The notes below the pieces were generated by a model. The model did not search any database and was not told the DNA's origin. It worked only from the letters and a program-made list of their open reading frames with translations. Position numbers and translations under genes: made by a program. DNA of 62,626 bases from Streptomyces sp. SID12488 (GTDB taxonomy: Bacteria > Actinomycetota > Actinomycetes > Streptomycetales > Streptomycetaceae), in the NCBI RefSeq assembly GCF_010548275.1, contig NZ_JAAGLT010000043.1, forward strand, positions 1-62,626. The letters run 5' to 3'. This document shows, piece after piece, positions 15,556 through 23,531 of this stretch (the stretch's first letter is position 1; every line of letters starts with the position of its first letter).

Positions 15556-17064
15556 ATGTCGTCTACGTCCCGCCCAAGCGACCCTCAGGGCCAGGGCCAC
15601 CCCCAGCGCTGGCTGATCCTCGGTGTCATCTGTCTCGCTCAGCTCACCGTGCTGCTCGACAACACCGTCCTGAACGTCGCGATCCCCTCCCTCACCCGGG
15701 AGTTGGGCGCCGGTACCTCCGACATCCAGTGGATGATCAACGCGTACTCGCTGGTCCAGTCGGGCCTGCTGCTCACCGCCGGCAGCGCGGCCGACCGCTA
15801 CGGCCGCAAGAGGATGCTGATCGCGGGCCTCGTCCTGTTCGGCGTGGGCTCACTGGCCGCCGGACTGGCCGACAGCACCGGCCAGTTGATCGCGGCCCGC
15901 GCCGGAATGGGCGTCGGCGGCGCGTTGCTGATGACGACCACTCTCGCCGTGGCGATGCAGATCTTCACGCCCGAGGAGCAGCCGAAGGCCATCGGCATCT
16001 GGGCCGCGGTGAACTCGCTGGGCTTCGCGACCGGCCCGCTCCTCGGCGGCTTCATGCTGAACCACTTCTGGTGGGGCGCGATCTTCCTCATCAACATCCC
16101 GGTCGCGGCGCTGGGGCTGGTGGCGGTGGTGGCCCTCGTACCCGAGTCGAAGAACCCCAGGGGCGACCGCCCGGACCTGCTGGGCGCCCTGCTCTCCACG
16201 ATCGGCATGTCCTCGCTCGTGTTCGCGATCATCTCCGGGCCCGAGCACGGCTGGACGTCCGGCCGGGTACTGGTGCCGGCGTCCGTCGCGGTCGTGGTGC
16301 TGGGCGCCTTCGCGTACTGGGAGAACCGGATCCCGTACCCCATGCTCGACATGCACTTCTTCAGGAACCGCAGGTTCACGGGGGCGGTCTCGGGTGCGGT
16401 GCTGATCACCTTCGGGATGGGCGGGTCGCTCTTCCTGCTCACCCAGCACATGCAGTTCGTGCTCGGATACGGCCCGTTGGAGGCGGGACTGCGTACGGCA
16501 CCGCTCGCGCTCGCCATCGTGGCGCTCAACTTCACCGGTGTGTCGGCGAGATGGGCGGCCAGGCTCGGGACTCCGCTCGCCATCGGGCTGGGCATGACGC
16601 TGATGGCGTGCGGCCTGGTCTCCATCGCGACGGTCGCCTCCGGCGGTTACGCGGGTACGTTGCTGGGCCTGCTGCTCATCGGAACGGGGGCCGCGGTGGC
16701 GAGCCCGGCGATGGCACACGCGATCATGAGCTCGATTCCGCCGGAGAAGGCCGGTGTCGGGGCGGGGATCAACGGCACGGTGGCGGAGTTCGGGCAGGGG
16801 CTGGGCGTCGCGGTGCTCGGCGCTGTGCTGAACTCGCGGTTCGCGGCGCTGGTTTCGGTGGCGGCGAGTTCCCTGCCGGGGGCGTTGGCGGAGGCGGGAT
16901 CGGCGTCCGAGAGGGCGCGGATCACTGAGGCGTTCGCCTCCGGCTTGGAGAGCAGTCAGTTGGTGGGGGCGGGGGCGGTGTTGTCGGGCGGGGTGGTCGC
17001 GGCGGTGTTGTTGCGGAGGGCTGAGCGGGCAGAGTCCGAGGTGGGTGTGGGCTCGGTCGCCTAA
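15556..17064 (+). CDS. MFS drug exporter, DHA2 (EmrB/QacA) family
   Basis: A 502-aa protein with about 14 hydrophobic helices. DHA2 motifs are visible: the family motif D-N-T-V-L-N-V-A-I-P at helix 1, motif A GSAADRYGRKRM, and motif C-like GFATGPLLGG. It should expel drugs or metabolites using the proton gradient. The ATG at 15556 follows directly after the inverted repeat and has no Shine-Dalgarno sequence, so the mRNA may be leaderless or nearly so. The TetR gene lies 147 bp downstream on the same strand. Confidence 0.9.
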   Translation: MSSTSRPSDPQGQGHPQRWLILGVICLAQLTVLLDNTVLNVAIPSLTRELGAGTSDIQWMINAYSLVQSGLLLTAGSAADRYGRKRMLIAGLVLFGVGSLAAGLADSTGQLIAARAGMGVGGALLMTTTLAVAMQIFTPEEQPKAIGIWAAVNSLGFATGPLLGGFMLNHFWWGAIFLINIPVAALGLVAVVALVPESKNPRGDRPDLLGALLSTIGMSSLVFAIISGPEHGWTSGRVLVPASVAVVVLGAFAYWENRIPYPMLDMHFFRNRRFTGAVSGAVLITFGMGGSLFLLTQHMQFVLGYGPLEAGLRTAPLALAIVALNFTGVSARWAARLGTPLAIGLGMTLMACGLVSIATVASGGYAGTLLGLLLIGTGAAVASPAMAHAIMSSIPPEKAGVGAGINGTVAEFGQGLGVAVLGAVLNSRFAALVSVAASSLPGALAEAGSASERARITEAFASGLESSQLVGAGAVLSGGVVAAVLLRRAERAESEVGVGSVA

Positions 17065-17080
17065 GCGCTCAGGGGGTTCT

Positions 17081-17170
17081 GTTCGGTTGCGGCTGTGGGT
17101 TCGCCGTGGTTGATCGCGCCCACGCGGCGGAGCCGCAAATGTCACAGCCCCGCGCCCCTGAAAGGCGCGC
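17081..17170. repeat. Dispersed Streptomyces-type intergenic repeat
   Basis: The segment GCCCACGCGGCGGAGCCGCA, continuing into CACAGCCCCGCGCCCCTGAA, resembles a GC-rich element found in many intergenic regions of Streptomyces (family resemblance from memory). It contains CGGCGGAGCCG and CGCGCCCCTGAAAGGCGCG hairpin potential. It separates the exporter from its TetR regulator. Confidence 0.55.
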
Positions 17171-17211
17171 CTAGCATGGCCCGTGTTGGAAAGCTGACGA
17201 AAGGTACGGCC

Positions 17212-17991
17212 ATGGTGAGGGCAGCCGAGGGGCCGGCGCGGACCAGCGTGTGGCTGGACGGTAAAGCCGTGCGCCGAGGTGGCGGCGGTCGTGGCGGGCA
17301 GCCCTCGGGGCTGGACCGGGACCGGATCACCGAGGTGACCGTCCGGTTGCTGGACGCGGAGGGGCTGGCCAGATTCTCGATGCGGCGGCTGGCCGCCGAG
17401 CTGAACGTCACGGCGATGTCCGTGTACTGGTACGTCGACACCAAGGACGACCTGCTCGAACTCGCCCTCGACGCCGCCTCCGCCGAACTGCGCCTGCCCG
17501 ATCCGCAACGGGGCCCGGACGCCGAAGGCGAGGACTGGCGGGACCAACTGCGCATGCTGGCCGGCGAGTACCGCGCCCTGCTGGTCCGGCACCCCTGGGT
17601 GTCGCCGCTCGCCGGGACCTACCTCAACATCGGCCCGCACTCGCAGGCCTTCTCGCGTGCCGTCCAGCGCGTGCTGCGCCGTACCGGCCTGCCCGCACGG
17701 GGCCTCACGGGCGCCATCGCCGCCGTCTTCCAGTTCGTGTACGGATTCGGCACGATCGAGGGTCACTTCATCGCCCGCTGCACGGACGCCGGGATGACCC
17801 AGGACGCCTACTTCCAGCACGCGATGAGCGCCGTGGGGGCCGCCCCGGTGGCCGCCGAGTTCATCCAGGAGTCGGCGGACATGATGGCGGCGCGGGGCGG
17901 CGGCACGGTGGAGGAGATGCGCGAGCGGGACTTCGACTTCGCGCTGGAGCTGCTGGTGGCGGGGATCGAGGCGATGGTGGCGAGGGCCTGA
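17212..17991 (+). CDS. TetR-family regulator (tetracycline-repressor-type C-terminal domain)
   Basis: A 259-aa protein starting at ATG 17212 (GAAAGG site); an ATG at 17176 lacks one. The helix-turn-helix is at about residues 38-84 (FSMRRLAAELNVTAMSVYWY), followed by DTKDDLLELALD. The long C-terminal domain with LVRHPWVSPLAG and FQFVYGFGTIEGH fits the TetR_C_1 type. It probably represses the upstream exporter via the TGTAC-type inverted repeat at 15520-15553. If co-transcribed with the exporter, it would also control itself. The inducer is unknown. Confidence 0.88.
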   Translation: MVRAAEGPARTSVWLDGKAVRRGGGGRGGQPSGLDRDRITEVTVRLLDAEGLARFSMRRLAAELNVTAMSVYWYVDTKDDLLELALDAASAELRLPDPQRGPDAEGEDWRDQLRMLAGEYRALLVRHPWVSPLAGTYLNIGPHSQAFSRAVQRVLRRTGLPARGLTGAIAAVFQFVYGFGTIEGHFIARCTDAGMTQDAYFQHAMSAVGAAPVAAEFIQESADMMAARGGGTVEEMRERDFDFALELLVAGIEAMVARA

Positions 17992-18016
17992 CCGGCTCGT
18001 GCAGGCCTCCTGCTTC

Positions 18017-18490
18017 CTACGGCTCCTCGGTCACCAACCGTGCCGGGAACCCGCCCGTAGCCACCGGCCCCCACTTCTCCGGCGTCACCCGGATGATCGA
18101 CTTGCCCTGCTTGACCATCGCCTCGCGGTACTCGTCCCAGTCCGGGTGCTCACCGGAGATGTTCCGGAAGTACTCCACGAGCGGCTCGACCGAGTCCGGG
18201 GAGTCGATGACCTCCGCCGTGCCGTCGATCTGGACCCACGGCCCGTTCCACTCGTCGCTCAGCACGAGCAGGCTGACGCGCTCGTCCCGCTTGGCGTTGC
18301 GCGTCTTGGCGCGCTCCGGGTATGTCGACATGACGACCCGCCCCGAGTCGTCGACCCCGCAGGTCAGCGGCGAGGCCTGGGGGGACCCGTCCGCGCGCCG
18401 GGTGAGGAGGATCGCCCGGTGGCGGGGCCGTACGAAGTCGAGCAGCTCGGCCAGGGACACAGCGGTGTTCGTAGCGATGTTCGGTGCCAT
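18017..18490 (-). CDS. PPOX-class F420-dependent oxidoreductase
   Basis: A 157-aa split-barrel flavin/deazaflavin-binding protein. It has LLTRRADGSPQASPLTCGVD, the ribityl-phosphate-contact strand YPERAKTRNAKRDERVSLLV, and IDGTAEVID, typical of the actinobacterial PPOX/F420 (FDOR-B-like) family. Members reduce biliverdin, aflatoxin-like compounds or quinones with F420H2. The substrate is not predictable. It converges on the TetR gene (26 bp between stops). Confidence 0.88.
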   Translation of the reverse strand: MAPNIATNTAVSLAELLDFVRPRHRAILLTRRADGSPQASPLTCGVDDSGRVVMSTYPERAKTRNAKRDERVSLLVLSDEWNGPWVQIDGTAEVIDSPDSVEPLVEYFRNISGEHPDWDEYREAMVKQGKSIIRVTPEKWGPVATGGFPARLVTEEP

Positions 18491-18499
18491 ACGGGCAGC

Positions 18500-19378
18500 C
18501 TAGAGGCTCGGACCCTGAACGGCCTGAATGTCCAGCTCCACTTTCAACGTCGTACCGATCGCCGCGATACCCGCCCGCACCACCTGGTTGTAGTTCATGG
18601 CGAAGTCCTCGCGCCGCAGCTCCGTCGTCGCCCGGAACGCGGCCCGCGTGCCACCCCAGGGATCGGCGCCGGTGCCGAGGTAGGCGAGGTCGAGGTCGAC
18701 GGGCCGTACGACACCGCGCATGCTCAGCTCGCCGTGGACGGTCCAGCGGTCGGGACCGGCGGCCGGGGTGAGACCCGTCGAGTGGAACGCGATGTCCGGA
18801 TGCCGCTCCGCGTCCAGAAAATCGGCGGACCGCAGATGCTCGTCCCGCGTCGCGTTCCCCGTGTCGATCGAGGCGGCCGAAATCACCGCCTCCACCCGGG
18901 ACTTGGCGACCTCGTCCGGTGCGATCCCGATCGTCGCCGTGAACTCGGTGAACCGACCGTGCACGCTGGAGATGCCCAGGTGCTGGGCGACCGCCCCGAC
19001 GGACGAGTGGGCCGGGTCGACGGTCCACGGCCCGGGCGGCGGCAGTTCGGCACCGCCGCCCAGCCGGGCGAGGGTGACGGTACCGACCTCGGTACGCCGT
19101 CCCCCAGCGGTGACGATGGCGGTGGACGCGGTGGGCGCGTACCCGACGGCCGTCACGATCACGGTGTACGCGCCGGGCGCGAGCGGGGTCGTGTCGCGCA
19201 CGACCCCGTCCGCGTCGGCCCCCGCCCGCAGCACCTGCTGCCCGGTCGCGTCGGTCACGGTGACGACGGCGTGCGACACGGCCCACCCGTCCCGCGTACG
19301 AACCCGCGCGCTCAGCCCTGTGACGCCTGTGATGCCTGTGGCATTCGTGGCACCTGTTACGCCTGCCATGTCCCGCAA
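18500..19378 (-). CDS. YceI-family protein with N-terminal carboxypeptidase-regulatory-like domain
   Basis: A 292-aa protein. Residues about 22-108 form a small beta-sandwich of the carboxypeptidase regulatory (transthyretin-like) type, with PGAYTVIVTAVGYAPTAS. Residues about 115-290 are a YceI lipocalin-like domain: WTVDPAHSSVGAVAQHLG, HGRFTEFTATI, and HPDIAFHST. YceI proteins bind polyprenoid chains. No signal peptide is visible, although YceI proteins are often exported. It starts 8 bp after the exporter stop codon, so it belongs to the MarR-exporter operon. The same accessory domain occurs three times in that exporter. An alternative start is ATG 19369. Confidence 0.85.
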   Translation of the reverse strand: MRDMAGVTGATNATGITGVTGLSARVRTRDGWAVSHAVVTVTDATGQQVLRAGADADGVVRDTTPLAPGAYTVIVTAVGYAPTASTAIVTAGGRRTEVGTVTLARLGGGAELPPPGPWTVDPAHSSVGAVAQHLGISSVHGRFTEFTATIGIAPDEVAKSRVEAVISAASIDTGNATRDEHLRSADFLDAERHPDIAFHSTGLTPAAGPDRWTVHGELSMRGVVRPVDLDLAYLGTGADPWGGTRAAFRATTELRREDFAMNYNQVVRAGIAAIGTTLKVELDIQAVQGPSL

Positions 19379-19385
19379 CTCCCCG

Positions 19386-21869
19386 TCACTCCCCGCCCGG
19401 GTGGGCGAGCTCGATGTCGTGGTCGTCGGCGCCGCGGCCGGTGACGGTCAGGGCGGTGGCCACCGGCGGGTAGCCGGTCGCGATGACCGTGTACTCGCCG
19501 CTGTCCAGGTCGGCGAAGGCGTACGCCCCGTCCGCACCGGTCGTCGCCGAGCCGACCACGTTGCCCGCCGCGTCGACGAGCGTGACCCGCGCGTCCCCGA
19601 GCGGCCCGTGCGGCGCCCGTACGACACCCTGGATCTGCGCCCCGGACGCCAGTTCCACCTCGACCCGGGTGACCCCGGTGCCGCCGACCTCGACGGGCAG
19701 GGCCCGCGGCCGGTACCCGGCGGCGTTCACGGCGACGGTCACGGCACCCGGCACCAGCTCGGCGAACGTGAACTCGCCCTGCTCACCGGTCGTCCCGGTG
19801 GCCAGCACATCCCCGCGCACATCGGTGACGATGACCATCGCGTCCTTGACGGGCACCCCGGTCTCACTGCCGCGCACCAGCCCGCCGAGCCCGCTGGTGC
19901 CGCTGAGCAGGATGTCGTACGCGACCGGCTCGCCGCCCACGACGACGGTCGAGGCCTGCGGCTGGAACCCGTCCGCCGAGGCGATCAGGACGTACGAACC
20001 CGTACCCGGCGCGTCCAGCGCGTAGGCGCCGTCCCCCTGTGTGACCGCGAGGCCCAGCTGACGTCCGGTGAGGGAGATCAGCGTGACGGCGGCCTGCGGA
20101 ACGGGCGCGCTCTCGGCACCGCGCACGTGACCGCGTACCGGAATCCCGCCACCGGCAGGCGTGTTGACGGGCTCGGCGGCCTCGACAGCCACCGTGGCGA
20201 CGGCGGCGACGGCGGGCGCTGCCTCCAGCTCCGTGACCGGGACGGAGGAAACACCGTTCCTGTCCTCCGCGGCCTGCGCCAGCGCGCCCTTGGTCCGCAA
20301 CGGGACCTCCTTGATGAAGAGCGAGAAAACGAGCGCGAGCAGGGCGACCGGGGCGGCGTAGAGGAAGACGTCGCCGATGCCGTGGCCGTACGCGCCCTCG
20401 ATGACCGTGCGCAGCGGCGCGGGCAGCGCGTCGAGGTCGGGGATGGTGTTGGAGGTCGAACCGCTCAGCGCCGAGGCGTACTTCGGGTCGATGGTGGCCA
20501 GGCCGTCCTTGAGGTGGTCGGTGATCCGGTGACTGAGGACCGCGCCCAGCGCGGAGACGCCGATCGCGCCGCCGAGGGACCGGAAGAAGGTGACCACCGA
20601 GCTGGCGACCCCCAGGTCGGAGGGGGAGACCTGGTTCTGGGTGCAGAGCACGAGGTTCTGCATCATCATGCCGACACCGAGGCCGAGCAGCGCCATGTAG
20701 ATGGCGACGTGCCAGTACGCGGTGTCGTAGCGCAGGGTGCCCAGCAGACCGAGACCGGCCGTCACCAGCACACCGCCGGCCAGCAGCCACGCCTTCCAGC
20801 GTCCCGTACGGGTGATGACCTGGCCGGAGACGGTGGAGGCGACGAACAGGCCGCCGATCATCGGGATCGTCATGACGCCGGACATGGTCGGCGACTTGTC
20901 CCGGGCCAGCTGGAAGTACTGGCTGAAGAAGATGGTGCCCGCGAACATCGCGACGCCGACGAAGAGTGACGCGAGCGAGGCGAGGGTGATCGTGCGGTTG
21001 CGGAAGAGCCGCAGCGGGATGATCGGCTCGCTGGCCTTCGACTCGACGAGGACGAAGATCCCGAGCAGCGCGACCGTGCCGCCGATCATCGCGTACGTCT
21101 GCCACGACACCCAGTCGTACTTGTCGCCGGCGAAGGTCACCCAGACCAGCAGCAGGCAGACGGCCGCGGTGATGAAGAAGGCGCCGGTCCAGTCGACCTT
21201 GGCCTTGCGCTTCACGACGGGCAGGTGCAGGGTCCGCTGCAGCACGACGAGGGCGACGACGGCGAAGGGCACGCCGACGTAGAAGCACCAGCGCCAGCCC
21301 AGCCAGCTGGTGTCGGTGATGACACCGCCGATCAGCGGGCCGCCGACCATCGCGGTCGCGAAGGTGGCGCCGAGGTAGCCGTTGTAGCGTCCGCGCTCAC
21401 GCGGGGAGATCATCGCCGCGAGGATGATCTGGGCGAGAGCCGAGAGCCCGCCCATGCCGACGCCCTGCACGGCACGGAAGGTGATCAGCATGCCCGCGTT
21501 CTGCGAGAGCCCGGCGGCGGCCGACCCCAGCACGAAGATGACGAGCGCGAACTGGATCAGCAGCTTCTTGGAGAAGAGGTCGGCGAGCTTCCCCCACAGC
21601 GGGGTCGACGCGGTCATCGCGAGCAGCGACGCGGTCACGACCCAGGTGTAGGCGCTCTGGCCGCCGCCGAGGTCCTTGATGATGTCGGGCAGGGCGTTGG
21701 AGACGATCGTCGACGACAGGATCGCGACGAACATGCCGAGCAGCAGCCCGGTGAGCGCTTCCAGGATCTGCCGGTGCGACATCGGCGTGCCGTCGGGGAC
21801 TGAGCCGTGGGAGCCTCCCCCGTGCTTGGCGTGTGCCGCCCGCACACCGGCCGGTGTGGTCGTTGCCAT
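19386..21869 (-). CDS. DHA2-type MFS exporter fused to three carboxypeptidase-regulatory-like domains
   Basis: An 827-aa protein from ATG 21869 behind AGGAAG. Residues about 30-545 are a 14-helix DHA2 exporter, with GKLADLFSKKLLIQ (motif A-like), MVGGPLIGG, and large loops. After the last helix (LVFSLFIKEVPL) comes an Ala/Val-rich linker, then three tandem beta-sandwich domains (about 570-661, 662-744 and 745-827). These carry repeated signatures such as TTGEQGEFTFAELVPG and TTGADGAYAFADLDSGEYTV. DHA2 exporters normally end near residue 550, so the tail is a true extension. It could recruit the downstream YceI protein, which has the same domain, or contact wall polymer or ligand. MarR control is likely. 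Confidence 0.9.
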   Translation of the reverse strand: MATTTPAGVRAAHAKHGGGSHGSVPDGTPMSHRQILEALTGLLLGMFVAILSSTIVSNALPDIIKDLGGGQSAYTWVVTASLLAMTASTPLWGKLADLFSKKLLIQFALVIFVLGSAAAGLSQNAGMLITFRAVQGVGMGGLSALAQIILAAMISPRERGRYNGYLGATFATAMVGGPLIGGVITDTSWLGWRWCFYVGVPFAVVALVVLQRTLHLPVVKRKAKVDWTGAFFITAAVCLLLVWVTFAGDKYDWVSWQTYAMIGGTVALLGIFVLVESKASEPIIPLRLFRNRTITLASLASLFVGVAMFAGTIFFSQYFQLARDKSPTMSGVMTIPMIGGLFVASTVSGQVITRTGRWKAWLLAGGVLVTAGLGLLGTLRYDTAYWHVAIYMALLGLGVGMMMQNLVLCTQNQVSPSDLGVASSVVTFFRSLGGAIGVSALGAVLSHRITDHLKDGLATIDPKYASALSGSTSNTIPDLDALPAPLRTVIEGAYGHGIGDVFLYAAPVALLALVFSLFIKEVPLRTKGALAQAAEDRNGVSSVPVTELEAAPAVAAVATVAVEAAEPVNTPAGGGIPVRGHVRGAESAPVPQAAVTLISLTGRQLGLAVTQGDGAYALDAPGTGSYVLIASADGFQPQASTVVVGGEPVAYDILLSGTSGLGGLVRGSETGVPVKDAMVIVTDVRGDVLATGTTGEQGEFTFAELVPGAVTVAVNAAGYRPRALPVEVGGTGVTRVEVELASGAQIQGVVRAPHGPLGDARVTLVDAAGNVVGSATTGADGAYAFADLDSGEYTVIATGYPPVATALTVTGRGADDHDIELAHPGGE

Positions 21870-21953
21870 TGAGCTTCCTTGTCTGTGCTGCGTCTTGTGC
21901 GTCTTTTACGTCGTTTGCCACGTCGTTTGCCACATGGCTTGTTGCGCCATCGG

Positions 21954-22403
21954 CTACGTCGTTTGTCGAGTCGCTTGTTGCGCGCCGAAGCTTTCCCGGA
22001 GCCGCCCCATGAGCCGGGCGAGCTGCCCGACCTCGTCGTCGCTCCAGTCGGCGAGCCGGTGGGCGAGCAGTTCGGTGGACCGCCGCGACAGCTCGCCGAT
22101 CTGCGTGTGCCCGGAGGGCGTCAGCCGCAGAATGCGGGAGCGTTTGTCGGCCGGGTCGGGGAGCCGTTCGATCCAGCCGCGCACGGCGACGTGCGCGACA
22201 TGGCGGCTGGTCACGGACATGTCGACGGCGAGCAGCTCGGCGAGCCGGCTCATCCGCATGTCCCCGTACCGGTCGAGCAGCATCAGCACGACGGCGGATC
22301 CGCTGGGGCACTCGGGCGGCATGACCCGCCCCATCTCCCGTCTCACGGCACCGAAGGCACTGAACTGACGCGCCAACTCCTCGTACTGCGTCTGCTCGGC
22401 CAT
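21954..22403 (-). CDS. MarR-family regulator of the exporter-YceI operon
   Basis: A 149-aa protein with a MarR winged helix: MRMSRLAELLAVDMSVTSRH (recognition region, about residues 44-63), wing LPDPADKRSRIL, and C-terminal dimer helix. ATG 22403 follows a GGGGGTGGG tract. A longer frame from TTG 22463 would start inside the operator and is unlikely. It is the first gene of the unit MarR, exporter (84 bp downstream), YceI. Its own promoter carries two TTGC-N5-GCAA palindromes, so autoregulation of the whole unit is expected. Confidence 0.88.
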   Translation of the reverse strand: MAEQTQYEELARQFSAFGAVRREMGRVMPPECPSGSAVVLMLLDRYGDMRMSRLAELLAVDMSVTSRHVAHVAVRGWIERLPDPADKRSRILRLTPSGHTQIGELSRRSTELLAHRLADWSDDEVGQLARLMGRLRESFGAQQATRQTT

Positions 22404-22450
22404 CCCACCCCCTGAGTCAGTCCCCTGGGTCCTGCCCGACCCGGTATTCG

Positions 22451-22492
22451 TTGCTTGGGGCAACCATAGAAAAGATTGGTTGCTACAGGCAA
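22451..22492 (-). promoter_or_regulatory. MarR-type operator pair over a promoter
   Basis: Two 13-bp palindromes of form TTGC-N5-GCAA lie at 22451-22463 (TTGCTTGGGGCAA) and 22480-22492 (TTGCTACAGGCAA). On the minus strand, a -35 TTGCCT and a -10 TATGGT spaced 18 bp are embedded in them. Each box therefore overlaps one operator copy, a classic repression layout. Confidence 0.8.
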
Positions 22493-22623
22493 ATTAAACG
22501 GGGAGGGGGTGGACTAAAAACTTGGCAAAGGCAAGTATTGGCGAACGTAAACGTGCAGGTGGGAGGGGCGGGAGAGGGGGCCCACTTGGGCGGGCGGCGT
22601 CGGGTTCGCTAGGGTCTCGCACC

Positions 22624-22821
22624 ATGGCCAACACCCAGGGCCCCGAGGGTAACTACGACCCCGCGGGCAGCACCCAGATGTTCCGAGCGTTCGTCGACGA
22701 GACCCCCCAGGGCGGCAGCCGCCAGGCACCCGCCCCGGCGGGCCCCCGCATCGGCCTGATCGTCGGCGTTGTCGTCGCCGTACTGGTGGTCGCGGCGGTG
22801 GCCTGGCTGGCGCTGAAGTAG
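22624..22821 (+). CDS. Small single-pass membrane protein
   Basis: A 65-aa protein from ATG 22624. It has a polar N-terminus (GNYDPAGSTQMFRAFVDE), a Pro/Ala hinge, then one hydrophobic helix (about residues 43-63, IGLIVGVVVAVLVVAAVAWL) ending in Lys. Topology is N-in or tail-anchored. The soluble part looks conserved in style, not random, which supports a real gene. No function is known to me. Confidence 0.72.
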   Translation: MANTQGPEGNYDPAGSTQMFRAFVDETPQGGSRQAPAPAGPRIGLIVGVVVAVLVVAAVAWLALK

Positions 22822-22966
22822 AACCGGACGTAGAACCGGGAGCCGGAAGCAGAACCGACGGAAACCGCGCCGGCGACACGGCCGGCGTGTTCCGGACTCC
22901 CACCGAGAACCCACGAGCGATCCATGGGCGCGGCTTCTGCCGCCTCCGACCGGAGGACGTACCGCC

Positions 22967-23512
22967 ATGGACCGCGGAGGCGACTGGGTCAGCACCTCCA
23001 TGCCCTATCTGGCGCCGCGGGCGAGCGGGCAGGGCGACGCCTGGAGCGAGGAAGCCGCCGCGAAGGGGCGCCGGGGCACACAGCGCATCGTCCACGCCGG
23101 GGAGGTGCCGGCGTCCGAGGAGGTCTCCGGGCTGCTCGGCGTCGCCGAGGGCGAGGCCGTGGTCGTACGGCGCCGGGTGATCGAACTCGACGATGAGCCC
23201 TGCGAGTTGACGGACAGCTACTACCCCGTCCACATCGCCGGAGGCACCGGGCTCGCCCGCGTCGCCAAGATCCCCGGCGGAGCCGTCACCCTGCTCGCAC
23301 GTCTCGGCCACGTGGGCGTACGGGTACGCGAGGACGTGACGGCCGGGCTGCCCAGTGAGGCGGAGCAACAGGCGCTGCGCGTCGCCCCGGACACCCCCGT
23401 CCTAAGGCTGACCCGGCTCACCCTGGACGCCGAGGACCGCCCCCTCCAGGCCGACCTGATGACCATGCCCGCCCATCGCCAACGCCTGCGCTACGAACTG
23501 CGGATCGGATAG
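22967..23512 (+). CDS. Stand-alone UTRA ligand-binding domain protein (GntR-like without DNA-binding domain)
   Basis: A 181-aa protein that is almost entirely a UTRA domain, the effector-binding half of HutC/FarR-type GntR regulators. It contains VVVRRRVIELDDEPCELTDS, YYPVHIAGGTGLARV, and APDTPVLRLTRLTLD. GntR proteins are normally about 240 aa with an N-terminal winged helix. Here the first 30 residues show no helix-turn-helix and no upstream frame supplies one. It may be a ligand-binding partner or a truncated regulator. ATG 22967 is the best start. Confidence 0.8.
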   Translation: MDRGGDWVSTSMPYLAPRASGQGDAWSEEAAAKGRRGTQRIVHAGEVPASEEVSGLLGVAEGEAVVVRRRVIELDDEPCELTDSYYPVHIAGGTGLARVAKIPGGAVTLLARLGHVGVRVREDVTAGLPSEAEQQALRVAPDTPVLRLTRLTLDAEDRPLQADLMTMPAHRQRLRYELRIG

Positions 23513-23531
23513 CGGGCGGGGATCGGCACCC

